DNA of 64,000 nt, from contig CM072876.1 of NCBI GenBank assembly GCA_036937835.1, positions 19,032,001 to 19,096,000 on the forward strand. Direction: 5' to 3'. The first letter of the stretch is position 1. Every line of letters begins with the position of its first letter. Below, one piece after another: positions 38,957 through 53,509 of this stretch. The DNA comes from Pampus argenteus. Taxonomy: Eukaryota > Chordata > Actinopteri > Scombriformes > Stromateidae. The notes below the pieces were generated by a model. The model was not told where the DNA came from and made no database searches. It worked only from the letters and a program-made list of their open reading frames with translations. Position numbers and translations under genes: made by a program.

Positions 38957-41055
38957 AGTAACTGATTTCTAATGATTAGGAGCACAAAACTCACTTCTGA
39001 GAGCTTCCTGCAGCTTTTACTGTAACATTTGTAAAAATAGCTTTCTCTCAGGCCAAAATGACAACTACAGTTTTTCTTAAACAAGGAGCAATATTTTCAA
39101 TCAAAACCATGTTTGCCATCAACAAGTAACTGATTTCTAATGATTAGGACCAAAAAACTCACTTCTGAGAGCTTCCTGCAGCTTTTACTGTAACATTTGT
39201 AAAAATAGCTTTCTCTCAGCGAGAGAAGGTCAAAACTGACAACTACAGTTTTTCTTAAACAAGGAGCAATATCTTCAATCAAAACCATGTTTGCCATCAA
39301 CAAGTAACTGATTTCTAATGATTAGGACCAAAAAACTCACTTCTGAGAGCTTCCTGCAGCTTTTACTGTAACATTTGTAAAAATAGCTTTCTCTCAGGCC
39401 AAAACTGACAACTACAGTTTTTCTTAAACAACAAGCAATATTTTCAATCAAAACCATGTTTGCCATCAACAAGTAACTGATTTCTAATGATTAGGAGCAC
39501 AAAACTCACTTCTGAGAGCTTCCTGCAGCTTTTACTGTAACATTTGTAAAAATAGCTTTCTCTCTGTGAGAGAAGGCCAAAACTGACAACTACAGTTTTT
39601 CTTAAACAAGGAGCAATATTTTCAATCAAAACCATGGTTGCCATCAACAAGTAACTGATTTCTAATGATTAGGAGCACAAAACTCACTTCTGAGAGCTTC
39701 CTGCAGCTTTTACTGTAACATTTGTAAAAATAGCTTTCTCTCAGCGAGAGAAGGTCAAAACTGACAACTACAGTTTTTCTTAAACAAGGAGCAATATTTT
39801 CAATCAAAACCATGTTTGCCATCAACAAGTAACTGATTTCTAATGATTAGGACCAAAAAACTCACTTCTGAGAGCTTCCTGCAGCTTTTACTGTAACATT
39901 TGTAAAAATAGCTTTCTCTCAGCGAGAGAAGGTCAAAACTGACAACTACAGTTTTTCTTAAACAAGGAGCAATATTTTCAATCAAAACCATGTTTGCCAT
40001 CAACAAGTAACTGATTTCTAATGATTAGGAGCACAAAACTCACTTCTGAGAGCTTCCTGCAGCTTTTACTGTAACATTTGTAAAAATAGCTTTCTCTCAG
40101 GCCAAAATGACAACTACAGTTTTTCTTAAACAAGGAGCAATATTTTCAATCAAAACCATGTTTGCCATCAACAAGTAACTGATTTCTAATGATTAGGACC
40201 AAAAAACTCACTTCTGAGAGCTTCCTGCAGCTTTTACTGTAACATTTGTAAAAATAGCTTTCTCTCAGCGAGAGAAGGTCAAAACTGACAACTACAGTTT
40301 TTCTTAAACAAGGAGCAATATCTTCAATCAAAACCATGTTTGCCATCAACAAGTAACTGATTTCTAATGATTAGGACCAAAAAACTCACTTCTGAGAGCT
40401 TCCTGCAGCTTTTACTGTAACATTTGTAAAAATAGCTTTCTCTCAGGCCAAAACTGACAACTACAGTTTTTCTTAAACAACAAGCAATATTTTCAATCAA
40501 AACCATGTTTGCCATCAACAAGTAACTGATTTCTAATGATTAGGAGCACAAAACTCACTTCTGAGAGCTTCCTGCAGCTTTTACTGTAACATTTGTAAAA
40601 ATAGCTTTCTCTCTGTGAGAGAAGGCCAAAACTGACAACTACAGTTTTTCTTAAACAAGGAGCAATATTTTCAATCAAAACCATGGTTGCCATCAACAAG
40701 TAACTGATTTCTAATGATTAGGAGCACAAAACTCACTTCTGAGAGCTTCCTGCAGCTTTTACTGTAACATTTGTAAAAATAGCTTTCTCTCAGCGAGAGA
40801 AGGTCAAAACTGACAACTACAGTTTTTCTTAAACAAGGAGCAATATTTTCAATCAAAACCATGTTTGCCATCAACAAGTAACTGATTTCTAATGATTAGG
40901 ACCAAAAAACTCACTTCTGAGATCTTCCTGCAGCTTTTACTGTAACATTTGTAAAAATAGCTTTCTCTCATCGAGAGAAGGTCAAAACTGACAACTACAG
41001 TTTTTCTTAAACAAGGAGCAATATTTTCAATCAAAACCATGTTTGCCATCAACAA
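38957..41055 (-). repeat. Tandem duplication of a 1049-bp hexamer
   Basis: Units at 39097, 39275, 39444, 39622 and 39800 recur at 40146, 40324, 40493, 40671 and 40849, shift 1049 bp. Both copies carry the private CAATATCTTCAATC change and the CCATGGTTGCC unit. The last unit differs: the second copy switches to the GAGATCTTCC/CATCGAGAG type, marking a recombination edge. Confidence 0.85.
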
Positions 41056-41532
41056 GTAACTGATTTCTAATGATTAGGAGCACAAAACTCACGTCTAAGA
41101 GCTTCCTGCAGCTGTTACTGTAACATTTGTAAAAATAGCTTTCTCTCAGGCCAAAACTGACAACTACAGTTTTTCTTAAACAACAAGCAATATTTTCAAT
41201 CAAAACCATGTTTGCCATCAACAAGTAACTGATTTCTAATGATTAGGAGCACAAAACTCACTTCTGAGAGCTTCCTGCAGCTTTTACTGTAACATTTGTA
41301 AAAATAGCTTTCTCTCAGGCCAAAACTGACAACTACAGTTTTTCTTAAACAACAAGCAATATTTTCAATCAAAACCATGTTTGCCATCAACAAGTAACTG
41401 ATTTCTAATGAATAGGAGCACAAAACTCACTTCTGAGAGCTTCCTGCAGCTTTTACTGTAACATTTGTAAAAATAGCTTTCTCTCAGGCCAAAATGACAA
41501 CTACAGTTTTTCTTAAACAACAAGCAATATTT

Positions 41533-42603
41533 TCAATCAAAACCATGTTTGCCATCAACAAGTAACTGATTTCTAATGATTAGGACCAAAAAACTCACTT
41601 CTGAGAGCTTCCTGCAGCTTTTACTGTCACATTTGTAAAAATAGCTTTCTCTCAGGCCAAAACTGACAACTACAGTTTTTCTTGAACAAGGAGCAAGATT
41701 TTCAATCAAACCCATGTTTGCCATCAACAAGTAACTGATTTCTAATGATTAGGACCAAAAAACTCACTTCTGAGAGCTTCCTGCAGCTTTTACTGTAACA
41801 TTTGTAAAAATAGCTTTCTCTCTGCGAGAGAAGGCCAAAACTGACAACTACAGTTTTTTCTAAACAAGGAGCAATATTTTCAATCAAAACCATGTTTGCC
41901 ATCACCAAGTAACTGATTTCTAATGATTAGGACCAAAAAACTCACTTCTGAGAGCTTCCTGCAGCTTTTACTGTAACATTTGTAAAAAATAGCTTTCTCT
42001 CTACGAGAGAAGGCCAAAACTGACAACTACAGTTTTTCTTAAACAAGGAGCAATATTTTCAATCAAAACCATGTTTGCCATCAACAAGTAACTGATTTCT
42101 AATGATTAGGAGCACAAAACTCACTTCTGAGAGCTTCCTGCAGCTTTTACTGTAACATTTGTAAAAATAGCTTTCTCTCAGGCCAAAACTGACAACTACA
42201 GTTTTTCTTAAACAACAAGCAATATTTTCAATCAAAACCATGTTTGCCATCAACAAGTAACTGATTTCTAATGATTAGGACCAAAAAACTCACTTCTGAG
42301 AGCTTCCTGCAGCTTTTACTGTAACATTTGTAAAAATAGCTTTCTCTCTGCGAGAGAAGGCCAAAACTGACAACTACAGTTTTTCTTAAACAAGGAGCAA
42401 TATTTTCAATCAAAACCATGTTTGCCATCAACAAGTAACTGATTTCTAATGATTAGGAGCACAAAACTCACGTCTAAGAGCTTCCTGCAGCTGTTACCGT
42501 AACATTTGTAAAAATAGCTTTCTCTCAGGCCAAAACTGACAACTACAGTTTTTCTTAAACAACAAGCAATATTTTCAATCAAAACCATGTTTTCCATCAA
42601 CAA
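41533..42603 (-). repeat. Distinctive six-unit block, copy 3 of 3
   Basis: Same variant order as copies 1 and 2, 7771 bp beyond copy 2. It has a private CATGTTTTCCATC change near 42.59 kb. Its TGCGAGAG matches copy 2 rather than copy 1, so copy 2 (or its ancestor) is the likelier source. Confidence 0.85.
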
Positions 42604-44472
42604 GTAACTGATTTCTAATGATTAGGAGCACAAAACTCACTTCTGAGAGCTTCCTGCAGCTTTTAGTGTAACATTTGTAAAAATAGCTTTCTCTCAGGCC
42701 AAAACTGACAACTACAGTTTTTCTTAAACAACAAGCAATATTTTCAATCAAAACCATGTTTGCCATCAACAAGTAACTGATTTCTAATGATTAGGAGCAC
42801 AAACCTCACTTCTGAGAGCTTCCTGCAGCTTTTACTGTAACATTTGTAAAAATTGCTTTCTCTCAGGCCAAAACTGACAACTACAGTTTTTCTTAAACAA
42901 GGAGCAATATTTTCAATCAAAACCATGTTTGCCATCAACAAGTAACTGATTTCTAATGATTAGGAGCACAAAACTCACTTCTGAGAGCTTCCTGCAGCTT
43001 TTACTGTAACATTTGTAAAAATAGATTTCTCTCAGCGAGAGAAGGTCAAAACTGACAACTACAGTTTTTCTTAAACAAGGAGCAATATTTTCAATCAAAA
43101 CCATGTTTGCCATCAACAAGTAACTGATTTCTAATGATTAGGAGCACAAAACTCACTTCTGAGATCTTCCTGCAGCTTTTACTGTAACATTTGTAAAAAT
43201 AGCTTTCTCTCAGGCCAAAACTGACAACTACAGTTTTTCTTAAACAACAAGCAATATTTTCAATCAAAACCATGTTTGCCATCAACAAGTAACTGATTTC
43301 TAATGATTAGGAGCACAAAACTCACTTCTGAGAGCTTCCTGCAGCTTTTACTGTAACATTTGTAAAAATAGCTTTCTCTCTGTGAGAGAAGGCCAAAACT
43401 GACAACTACAGTTTTTCTTAAACAAGGAGCAATATTTTCAATCAAAACCATGGTTGCCATCAACAAGTAACTGATTTCTAATGATTAGGAGCACAAAACT
43501 CACTTCTGAGAGCTTCCTGCAGCTTTTACTGTAACATTTGTAAAAATAGATTTCTCTCAGCGAGAGAAGGTCAAAACTGACAACTACAGTTTTTCTTAAA
43601 CAAGGAGCAATATTTTCAATCAAAACCATGTTTGCCATCAACAAGTAACTGATTTCTAATGATTAGGACCAAAAAACTCACTTCTGAGAGCTTCCTGCAG
43701 CTTTTACTGTAACATTTGTAAAAATAGCTTTCTCTCAGGCCAAAATGACAACTACAGTTTTTCTTAAACAACAAGCAATATTTTCAATCAAAACCATGTT
43801 TGCCATCAACAAGTAACTGATTTCTAATGATTAGGACCAAAAAACTCACTTCTGAGATCTTCCTGCAGCTTTTACTGTAACATTTGTAAAAATAGATTTC
43901 TCTCAGCGAGAGAAGGTCAAAACTGACAACTACAGTTTTTCTTAAACAAGGAGCAATATTTTCAATCAAAACCATGTTTGCCATCAACAAGTAACTGATT
44001 TCTAATGATTAGGAGCACAAAACTCACGTCTAAGAGCTTCCTGCAGCTGTTACTGTAACATTTGTAAAAATAGCTTTCTCTCAGGCCAAAACTGACAACT
44101 ACAGTTTTTCTTAAACAACAAGCAATATTTTCAATCAAAACCATGTTTGCCATCAACAAGTAACTGATTTCTAATGAATAGGAGCACAAAACTCACTTCT
44201 GAGAGCTTCCTGCAGCTTTTACTGTAACATTTGTAAAAAATAGCTTTCTCTCTGCGAGAGAAGGCCAAAACTGGCAACTACAGTTTTTCTTAGACAAGGA
44301 GCAATATTTTCAATCAAAACCATGTTTGCCAAGTAACTGATTTCTAATGATTAGGAGCACAAAACTCACTTCTGAGAGCTTCCTGCAGCTTTTACTGTAA
44401 CATTTGTAAAAATAGCTTTCTCTCAGGCCAAAACTGACAACTACAGTTTTTCTTAAACAAGGAGCAATATTT

Positions 44473-46162
44473 TCAATCAAAACCATGTTTGCCATCAACA
44501 AGTAACTGATTTCTAATGCTTAGGACCAAAAAACTCACTTCTGAGAGCTTCCTGCAGCTTTTACTGTAACATTTGTAAAAATAGCTTTCTCTCAGGCCAA
44601 AACTGACAACTACAGTTTTTCTTAAACAAGGAGCAATATTTTCAATCAAAACCATGTTTGCCATCAACAAGTAACTGATTTCTAATGATAAGGACCAAAA
44701 AACTTACTTCTGAGAGCTTCCTGCAGCTTTTACTGTAACATTTGTAAAAGTAGCTTTCTCTCAGGCCAAAACTGACAACTACAGTTTTTCTTAAACAAGG
44801 AGCAATATTTTCAATCAAAACCATGTTTGCCATCAACAAGTAACTGATTTCTAATGATTAGGATCATAAAACTCACTTCTGAGAGCTTCCTGCAACTTTT
44901 ACTGTAACATTTGTAAAAATAGCTTTCTCTCAGGCCAAAACTGACAACTACAGTTTTTCTTAAACAAGGAGCAATATTTTCAATCAAAACCATGTTTGCC
45001 ATCAACAAGTAACTGATTTATAATGATTAGGACCAAAAAACTAACTTCTGAGAGCTTCCTGCAGCTTTTACTGTAACATTTGTAAAAATAGCTTTCTCTC
45101 AGGCCAAAACTGACAACTACAGTTTTTCTTAAACAACAAGCAATATTTTCAATCAAAACCATGTTTGCCATCAACAAGTAACTGATTTCTAATGATTAGG
45201 AGCACAAAACTCACTTCTGAGAGCTTCCTGCAGCTTTTACTGTAACATTTGTAAAAATTGCTTTCTCTCAGGCCAAAACTGACAACTACAGTTTTTCTTA
45301 AACAAGGAGCAATATTTTCAATCAAAACCATGTTTGCCATCAACAAGTAACTGATTTCTAATGCTTAGGACCAAAAAACTCACTTCTGAGAGCTTCCTGC
45401 AGCTTTTACTGTAACATTTGTAAAAATAGCTTTCTCTCAGGCCAAAACTGACAACTACAGTTTTTCTTAAACAAGGAGCAATATTTTCAATCAAAACCAT
45501 GTTTGCCATCAACAAGTAACTGATTTCTAATGATAAGGACCAAAAAACTTACTTCTGAGAGCTTCCTGCAGCTTTTACTGTAACATTTGTAAAAGTAGCT
45601 TTCTCTCAGGCCAAAACTGACAACTACAGTTTTTCTTAAACAAGGAGCAATATTTTCAATCAAAACCATGTTTGCCATCAACAAGTAACTGATTTCTAAT
45701 GATTAGGATCATAAAACTCACTTCTGAGAGCTTCCTGCAGCTTTTACTGTAACATTTGTAAAAATAGCTTTCTCTCAGGCCAAAACTGACAACTACAGTT
45801 TTTCTTAAACAAGGAGCAATATTTTCAATCAAAACCATGTTTGCCATCAACAAGTAACTGATTTATAATGATTAGGACCAAAAAACTAACTTCTGAGAGC
45901 TTCCTGCAGCTTTTACTGTAACATTTGTAAAAATAGCTTTCTCTCAGGCCAAAACTGACAACTACAGTTTTTCTTAAACAACAAGCAATATTTTCAATCA
46001 AAACCATGTTTGCCATCAACAAGTAACTGATTTCTAATGATTAGGAGCACAAAACTCACTTCTGAGAGCTTCCTGCAGCTTTTACTGTAACATTTGTAAA
46101 AATTGCTTTCTCTCAGGCCAAAACTGACAACTACAGTTTTTCTTAAACAAGGAGCAATATTT
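44473..46162 (-). repeat. Tandem duplication of an 845-bp pentamer
   Basis: Five short units repeated twice (44473-45317 and 45318-46162). Both copies share TAATGCTTAGG, GTAAAAGTAGC, AGGATCATAAAAC, GATTTATAATG and GTAAAAATTGC in order. One difference is visible: CTGCAACTTTTAC in copy 1 (about 44.89 kb, PstI site lost) against CTGCAGCTTTTAC in copy 2. Confidence 0.9.
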
Positions 46163-49100
46163 TCAATCAAAACCATGTTTGCCATCAACAAGTAACTGAT
46201 TTCTAATGATTAGGAGCACAAAACTCACTTCTGAGAGCTTCCTGCAGCTTTTACTGTAACATTTGTAAAAATAGCTTTCTCTCAGGCCAAAACTGACAAC
46301 TACAGTTTTTCTTAAACAACAAGCAATATTTTCAATCAAAACCATGTTTGCCATGAACAAGTAACTGATTTCTAATGATTAGGAGCACAAAACTCACTTC
46401 TGAGAGCTTCCTGCAGCTTTTACTGTAACATTTGTAAAAATAGCTTTCTCTCAGGCCAAAACTGACAACTACAGTTTTTCTTAAACAAGGAGCAATATTT
46501 TCAATCGATACCATGTTTGCCATCAACAAGTAACTGATTTCTAATGATTGGACCATAAAACTCACTTCTGAGAGCTTCCTGCAGCTTTTACTGTAACATT
46601 TGTAAAAAATAGCTTTCTCTCAGGCCAAAACTGACAACTACAGTTTTTCTTAAACAAGGAGCAATATTTTCAATCAAAACCATGTTTGCCATCAACAAGT
46701 AACTGATTTCTAATGATTAGGACCAAAAAACTCACTTCTGAGAGCTTCCTGCAGCTTTTAATGTAACATTTGTAAAAAATAGCTTTCTCTCTGTGAGAGA
46801 AGGCCAAAACTGACAACTACAGTTTTTCTTAAACAAGGAGCAATATTTTCAATCAAAACCATGTTTGCCATCAACAAGTAACTGATTTCTAATGATTAGG
46901 ACCAAAAAACTCACTTCTGAGAGCTTCCTGCAGCTTTTACTGTAACATTTGTAAAAATAGCTTTCTCTCAGCGAGAGAAGGTCAATACTGACAACTACAG
47001 TTTTTCCTAAACAACAAGCAATATTTTCAATCAAAACCATGTTTGCCATCAACAAGTAACTGATTTCAAATGATTAGGAGCACAAAACTCACTTCTGAGA
47101 GCTTCCTGCAGCTTTTACTGTAACATTTGTAAAAATTGCTTTCTCTCAGGCCAAAACTGACAACTACAGTTTTTCTTAAACAAGGAGCAATATTTTCAAT
47201 CAAAACCATGTTTGCCATCAACAAGTAACTGATTTCTAATGATTAGGAGCACAAAACTCACTTCTGAGAGCTTCCTGCAGCTTTTACTGTAACATTTGTA
47301 AAAATAGCTTTCTCTCAGGCCAAAAATGACAACTACAGTTTTTCTTAAACAACAAGCAATATTTTCAATCAAAACCATGTTTGCCATCAACAAGTAACTG
47401 ATTTCTAATGATTAGGAGCACAAAACTCACTTCTGAGAGCTTCCTGCAGCTTTTACTGTAACATTTGTAAAAAATAGCTTTCTCTCAGGCCAAAATGACA
47501 ACTACAGTTTTTCTTAAACAACAAGCAATATTTTTAATCAAAACCATGTTTGCCAAGTAACTGATTTCTAATGATTAGGAGCACAAAACTCACTTCTGAG
47601 AGCTTCCTGCAGCTTTTACTGTAACATTTGTAAAAATAGCTTTCTCTCAGGCCAAAACTGACAACTACAGTTTTTCTTAAACAAGGAGCAATATTTTCAA
47701 TCAAAACCATGTTTGCCATCAACAAGTAACTGATTTCTAATGCTTAGGACCAAAAAACTCACTTCTGAGAGCTTCCTGCAGCTTTTACTGTAACATTTGT
47801 AAAAATAGCTTTCTCTCAGGCCAAAACTGACAACTACAGTTTTTCTTAAACAAGGAGCAATATTTTCAATCAAAACCATGTTTGCCATCAACAAGTAACT
47901 GATTTCTAATGATAAGGACCAAAAAACTTACTTCTGAGAGCTTCCTGCAGCTTTTACTGTAACATTTGTAAAAATAGCTTTCTCTCAGGCCAAAACTGAC
48001 AACTACAGTTTTTCTTAAACAAGGAGCAATATTTTCAATCAAAACCATGTTTGCCATCAACAAGTAACTGATTTCTAATGATTAGGACCATAAAACTCAC
48101 TTCTGAGAGCTTCCTGCAGCTTTTACTGTAACATTTGTAAAAATAGCTTTCTCTCAGGCCAAAACTGACAACTACAGTTTTTTCTTAAACAAGGAGCAAT
48201 ATTTTCAATCAAAACCATGTTTGCCATCAACAAGTAACTGATTTATAATGATTAGGACCAAAAAACTAACTTCTGAGAGCTTCCTGCAGCTTTTACTGTA
48301 ACATTTGTAAAAATAGCTTTCTCTCTGCGAGAGAAGGCCAAAACTGACAACTACAGTTTTTCTTAAACAAGGAGCAATATTTTCAATCAAAACCATGTTT
48401 GCCATCAACAAGTAACTGATTTCTAATGATAAGGACCAATAAACTTACTTCTGAGAGCTTCCTGCAGCTTTTACTGTAACATTTGTAAAAATAGCTTTCT
48501 CTCAGGCCAAAACTGACAACTACAGTTTTTCTTAAACAAGGAGCAATATTTTCAATCAAAACCATGTTTGCCATCAACAAGTAACTGATTTATAATGATT
48601 AGGACCAAAAAACTAACTTCTGAGAGCTTCCTGCAGCATTTACTGTAACATTTGTAAAAATAGCTTTCTCTCAGGCCAAAACTGACAACTACAGTTTTTC
48701 TTAAACAACAAGCAATATTTTCAATCAAAACCATGTTTGCCATCAACAAGTAACTGATTTCTAATGATTAGGAGCACAAAACTCACTTCTGAGAGCTTCC
48801 TGCAGCTTTTACTGTAACATTTGTAAAAATTGCTTTCTCTCAGGCCAAAACTGACAACTACAGTTTTTCTTAAACAAGGAGCAATATTTTCAATCAAAAC
48901 CATGTTTGCCATCAACAAGTAACTGATTTCTAATGATTAGGAGCACAAAACTCACTTCTGAGAGCTTCCTGCAGCTTTTACTGTAACATTTGTAAAAATA
49001 GCTTTCTCTCAGGCCAAAACTGACAACTACAGTTTTTCTTAAACAACAAGCAATATTTTCAATCAAAACCATGTTTGCCATCAACAAGTAACTGATTTCT

Positions 49101-51113
49101 AATGATTAGGAGCACAAAACTCACTTCTGAGAGCTTCCTGCAGCTTTTACTGTGACATTTGTAAAAATAGCTTTCTCTCAGGCCAAAACTGACAACTACA
49201 GTTTTTCTTAAACAACAAGCAATATTTTCAATCAAAACCATGTTTGCCATCAACAAGTACCTGATTTCTAATGATTAGGAGCACAAAACTCACTTCTGAG
49301 AGCTTCCTGCAGCTTTTACTGTAACATTTGTAAAAATAGCTTTCTCTCAGGCCAAAACTGACAACTACAGTTTTTCTTAAACAAGGAGCAATATTTTCAA
49401 TCAAAACCATGTTTGCCATCAACAAGTAACTGATTTCTAATGATTGGACCATAAAACTCACTTCTGAGAGCTTCCTGCAGCTTTTACTGTAACATTTGTA
49501 AAAATAGCTTTCTCTCAGGCCAAAACTGACAACTACAGTTTTTCTTAAACAAGGAGCATTATTTTCAATCAAAACAATGTTTGCCATCAACAAGTAACTG
49601 ATTTCTAATGATTAGGACCAAAAAACTCACTTCTGAGAGCTTCCTGCAGCTTTTACTGTAACATTTGTAAAAATAGCTTTCTCTCAGGCCAAAACTGACA
49701 ACTACAGTTTTTCTTAAACAAGGAGCAATATTTTCAATCAAAACAATGTTTGCCATCAACAAGTAACTGATTTCTAATCATTAGGAGCACAAAACTCACT
49801 TCTGAGAGCTTCCTGCAGCTTTTACTGTGACATTTGTAAAAATAGCTTTCTCTCAGGCCAAAACTGACAACTACAGTTTTTCTTAAACAACAAGCAATAT
49901 TTTCAATCAAAACCATGTTTGCCATCAACAAGTACCTGATTTCTAATGATTAGGAGCACAAAACTCACTTCTGAGAGCTTCCTGCAGCTTTTACTGTAAC
50001 ATTTGTAAAAATAGCTTTCTCTCAGGCCAAAACTGACAACTACAGTTTTTCTTAAACAAGGAGCAATATTTTCAATCAAAACCATGTTTGCCATCAACAA
50101 GTAACTGATTTCTAATGATTGGACCATAAAACTCACTTCTGAGAGCTTCCTGCAGCTTTTACTGTAACATTTGTAAAAATAGCTTTCTCTCAGGCCAAAA
50201 CTGACAAGTACAGTTTTTCTTAAACAAGGAGCAATATTTTTAATCAAAACCATGTTTGCCATCAACAAGTAACTGATTTCTAATGATTAGGAGCACAAAA
50301 CTCACTTCTGAGAGCTTCCTCCAGCTGTTACTGTAACATTTGTAAAAAATAGCTTTCTCTCTGTGAGAGAAGGCCAAAACTGACAACTACAGTTTTTCTT
50401 AAACAAGGAGCAATATTTTCAATCAAAACCATGTTTGCCATCAACAAGTAACTGATTTCTAATGATTAGGACCAAAAAACTCACTTCTGAGAGCTTCCTG
50501 CAGATTTTACTGTAACATTTGTAAAAAATAGCTTTCTCTCTGCGAGAGAAGGCCAAAACTGACAACTACAGTTTTTCTTAAACAAGGAGCAATATTTTCA
50601 ATCAAAACCATGTTTGCCATCAACAAGTAACTGATTTCTAATGATTAGGAGCACAAAACTCACTTCTGAGAGCTTCCTGCAGCTTTTACTGTAACATTTG
50701 TAAAAATAGCTTTCTCTCAGGCCAAAACTGACAACTACAGTTTTTCTTAAACAACAAGACATATTTTCAATCAAAACCATGTTTGCCATCAACGAATAAC
50801 TGATTTCTAATGATTAGGAGCACAAAACTCACTTCTGAGAGCTTCCTGCAGCTTTTACTGTAACATTTGTAAAAATAGCTTTCTCTCAGGCCAAAACTGA
50901 CAACTACAGTTTTTCTTAAACAAGGAGCAATATTTTCAATCAAAACCATGTTTGCCATCAACAAGTAACTGATTTCTAATGATTGGACCATAAAACTCAC
51001 TTCTGAGAGCTTCCTGCAGCTTTTACTGTAACATTTGTAAAAAATAGCTTTCTCTCAGCGAGAGAAGGTCAAAACTGACAACTACAGTTTTTCTTCAACA
51101 ACGAGCAATATTT

Positions 51114-53509
51114 TCAATCAAAACCATGTTTGCCATCAACAAGTAACTGATTTCTAATGATTAGGACCAAAAAACTCACTTCTGAAAGCTTCCTGCAGCT
51201 TTTACTGTAACATTTGTAAAAAATAGCTTTCTCTCTGCGAGAGAAGGCCAAACTGACAACTACAGTTTTTCTTAGACAAGGAGCAATATTTTCAATCAAA
51301 ACCATGTTTGCCAAGTAACTGATTTCTAATGATTAGGAGCACAAAACTCACTTCTGAGAGCTTCCTGCAGCTTTTACTGTAACATTTGTAAAAATAGCTT
51401 TCTCTCAGGCCAAAACTGACAACTACAGTTTTTCTTAAACAAGGAGCAATATTTTCAATCAAAACCATGTTTGCCATCAACAAGTAACTGATTTCTAATG
51501 CTTAGGACCAAAAAACTCACTTCTGAGAGCTTCCTGCAGCTTTTACTGTAACATTTGTAAAAATAGCTTTCTCTCAGGCCAAAACTGACAACTACAGTTT
51601 TTCTTAAACAAGGAGCAATATTTTCAATCAAAACCATGTTTGCCATCAACAAGTAACTGATTTCTAATGATAAGGACCAATAAACTTACTTCTGAGAGCT
51701 TCCTGCAGCTTTTACTGTAACATTTGTAAAAATAGCTTTCTCTCAGGCCAAAACTGACAACTACAGTTTTACTTAAACAAGGAGCAATATTTTCAATCAA
51801 AACCATGTTTGCCATCAACAAGTACCTGATTTCTAATGATTAGGAGCACAAAACTCACTTCTGAGAGCTTCCTGCAGCTTTTACTGTAACATTTGTAAAA
51901 ATAGCTTTCTCTCAGGCCAAAACTGACAACTACAGTTTTTCTTAAACAAGGAGCAATATTTTCAATCAAAACCATGTTTGCCATCAACAAGTAACTGATT
52001 TCTAATGATTGGACCATAAAACTCACTTCTGAGAGCTTCCTGCAGCTTTTACTGTAACATTTGTAAAAATAGCTTTCTCTCAGGCCAAAACTGACAACTA
52101 CAGTTTTTCTTAAACAAGGAGCAATATTTTCAATCAAAACAATGTTTGCCATCAACAAGTAACTGATTTCTAATCATTAGGAGCACAAAACTCACTTCTG
52201 AGAGCTTCCTGCAGCTTTTACTGTGACATTTGTAAAAATAGCTTTCTCTCAGGCCAAAACTGACAACTACAGTTTTTCTTAAACAACAAGCAATATTTTC
52301 AATCAAAACCATGTTTGCCATCAACAAGTACCTGATTTCTAATGATTAGGAGCACAAAACTCACTTCTGAGAGCTTCCTGCAGCTTTTACTGTAACATTT
52401 GTAAAAATAGCTTTCTCTCAGGCCAAAACTGACAACTACAGTTTTTCTTAAACAAGGAGCAATATTTTCAATCAAAACCATGTTTGCCATCAACAAGTAA
52501 CTGATTTCTAATGATTGGACCATAAAACTCACTTCTGAGAGCTTCCTGCAGCTTTTACTGTAACATTTGTAAAAATAGCTTTCTCTCAGGCCAAAACTGA
52601 CAAGTACAGTTTTTCTTAAACAAGGAGCAATATTTTTAATCAAAACCATGTTTGCCATCAACAAGTAACTGATTTCTAATGATTAGGAGCACAAAACTCA
52701 CTTCTGAGAGCTTCCTCCAGCTGTTACTGTAACATTTGTAAAAAATAGCTTTCTCTCTGTGAGAGAAGGCCAAAACTGACAACTACAGTTTTTCTTAAAC
52801 AAGGAGCAATATTTTCAATCAAAACCATGTTTGCCATCAACAAGTAACTGATTTCTAATGATTAGGACCAAAAAACTCACTTCTGAGAGCTTCCTGCAGA
52901 TTTTACTGTAACATTTGTAAAAAATAGCTTTCTCTCTGCGAGAGAAGGCCAAAACTGACAACTACAGTTTTTCTTAAACAAGGAGCAATATTTTCAATCA
53001 AAACCATGTTTGCCATCAACAAGTAACTGATTTCTAATGATTAGGAGCACAAAACTCACTTCTGAGAGCTTCCTGCAGCTTTTACTGTAACATTTGTAAA
53101 AATAGCTTTCTCTCAGGCCAAAACTGACAACTACAGTTTTTCTTAAACAACAAGACATATTTTCAATCAAAACCATGTTTGCCATCAACGAATAACTGAT
53201 TTCTAATGATTAGGAGCACAAAACTCACTTCTGAGAGCTTCCTGCAGCTTTTACTGTAACATTTGTAAAAATAGCTTTCTCTCAGGCCAAAACTGACAAC
53301 TACAGTTTTTCTTAAACAAGGAGCAATATTTTCAATCAAAACCATGTTTGCCATCAACAAGTAACTGATTTCTAATGATTGGACCATAAAACTCACTTCT
53401 GAGAGCTTCCTGCAGCTTTTACTGTAACATTTGTAAAAAATAGCTTTCTCTCAGCGAGAGAAGGTCAAAACTGACAACTACAGTTTTTCTTCAACAACGA
53501 GCAATATTT
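51114..53509 (-). repeat. Distal higher-order repeat, unit 1 (2396 bp)
   Basis: Unit borders are set at the CTTCAACAACGAG monomer, followed by GAAAGCTTCC and then GGCCAAACTGAC with CTTAGACAAGG, then the 6-bp-deleted GCCAAGTAAC monomer. These recur at 51114, 53510, 55728, 58305 and 60693. 2396 bp fits 14 monomers with four long ones and the 6-bp deletion. Confidence 0.85.
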
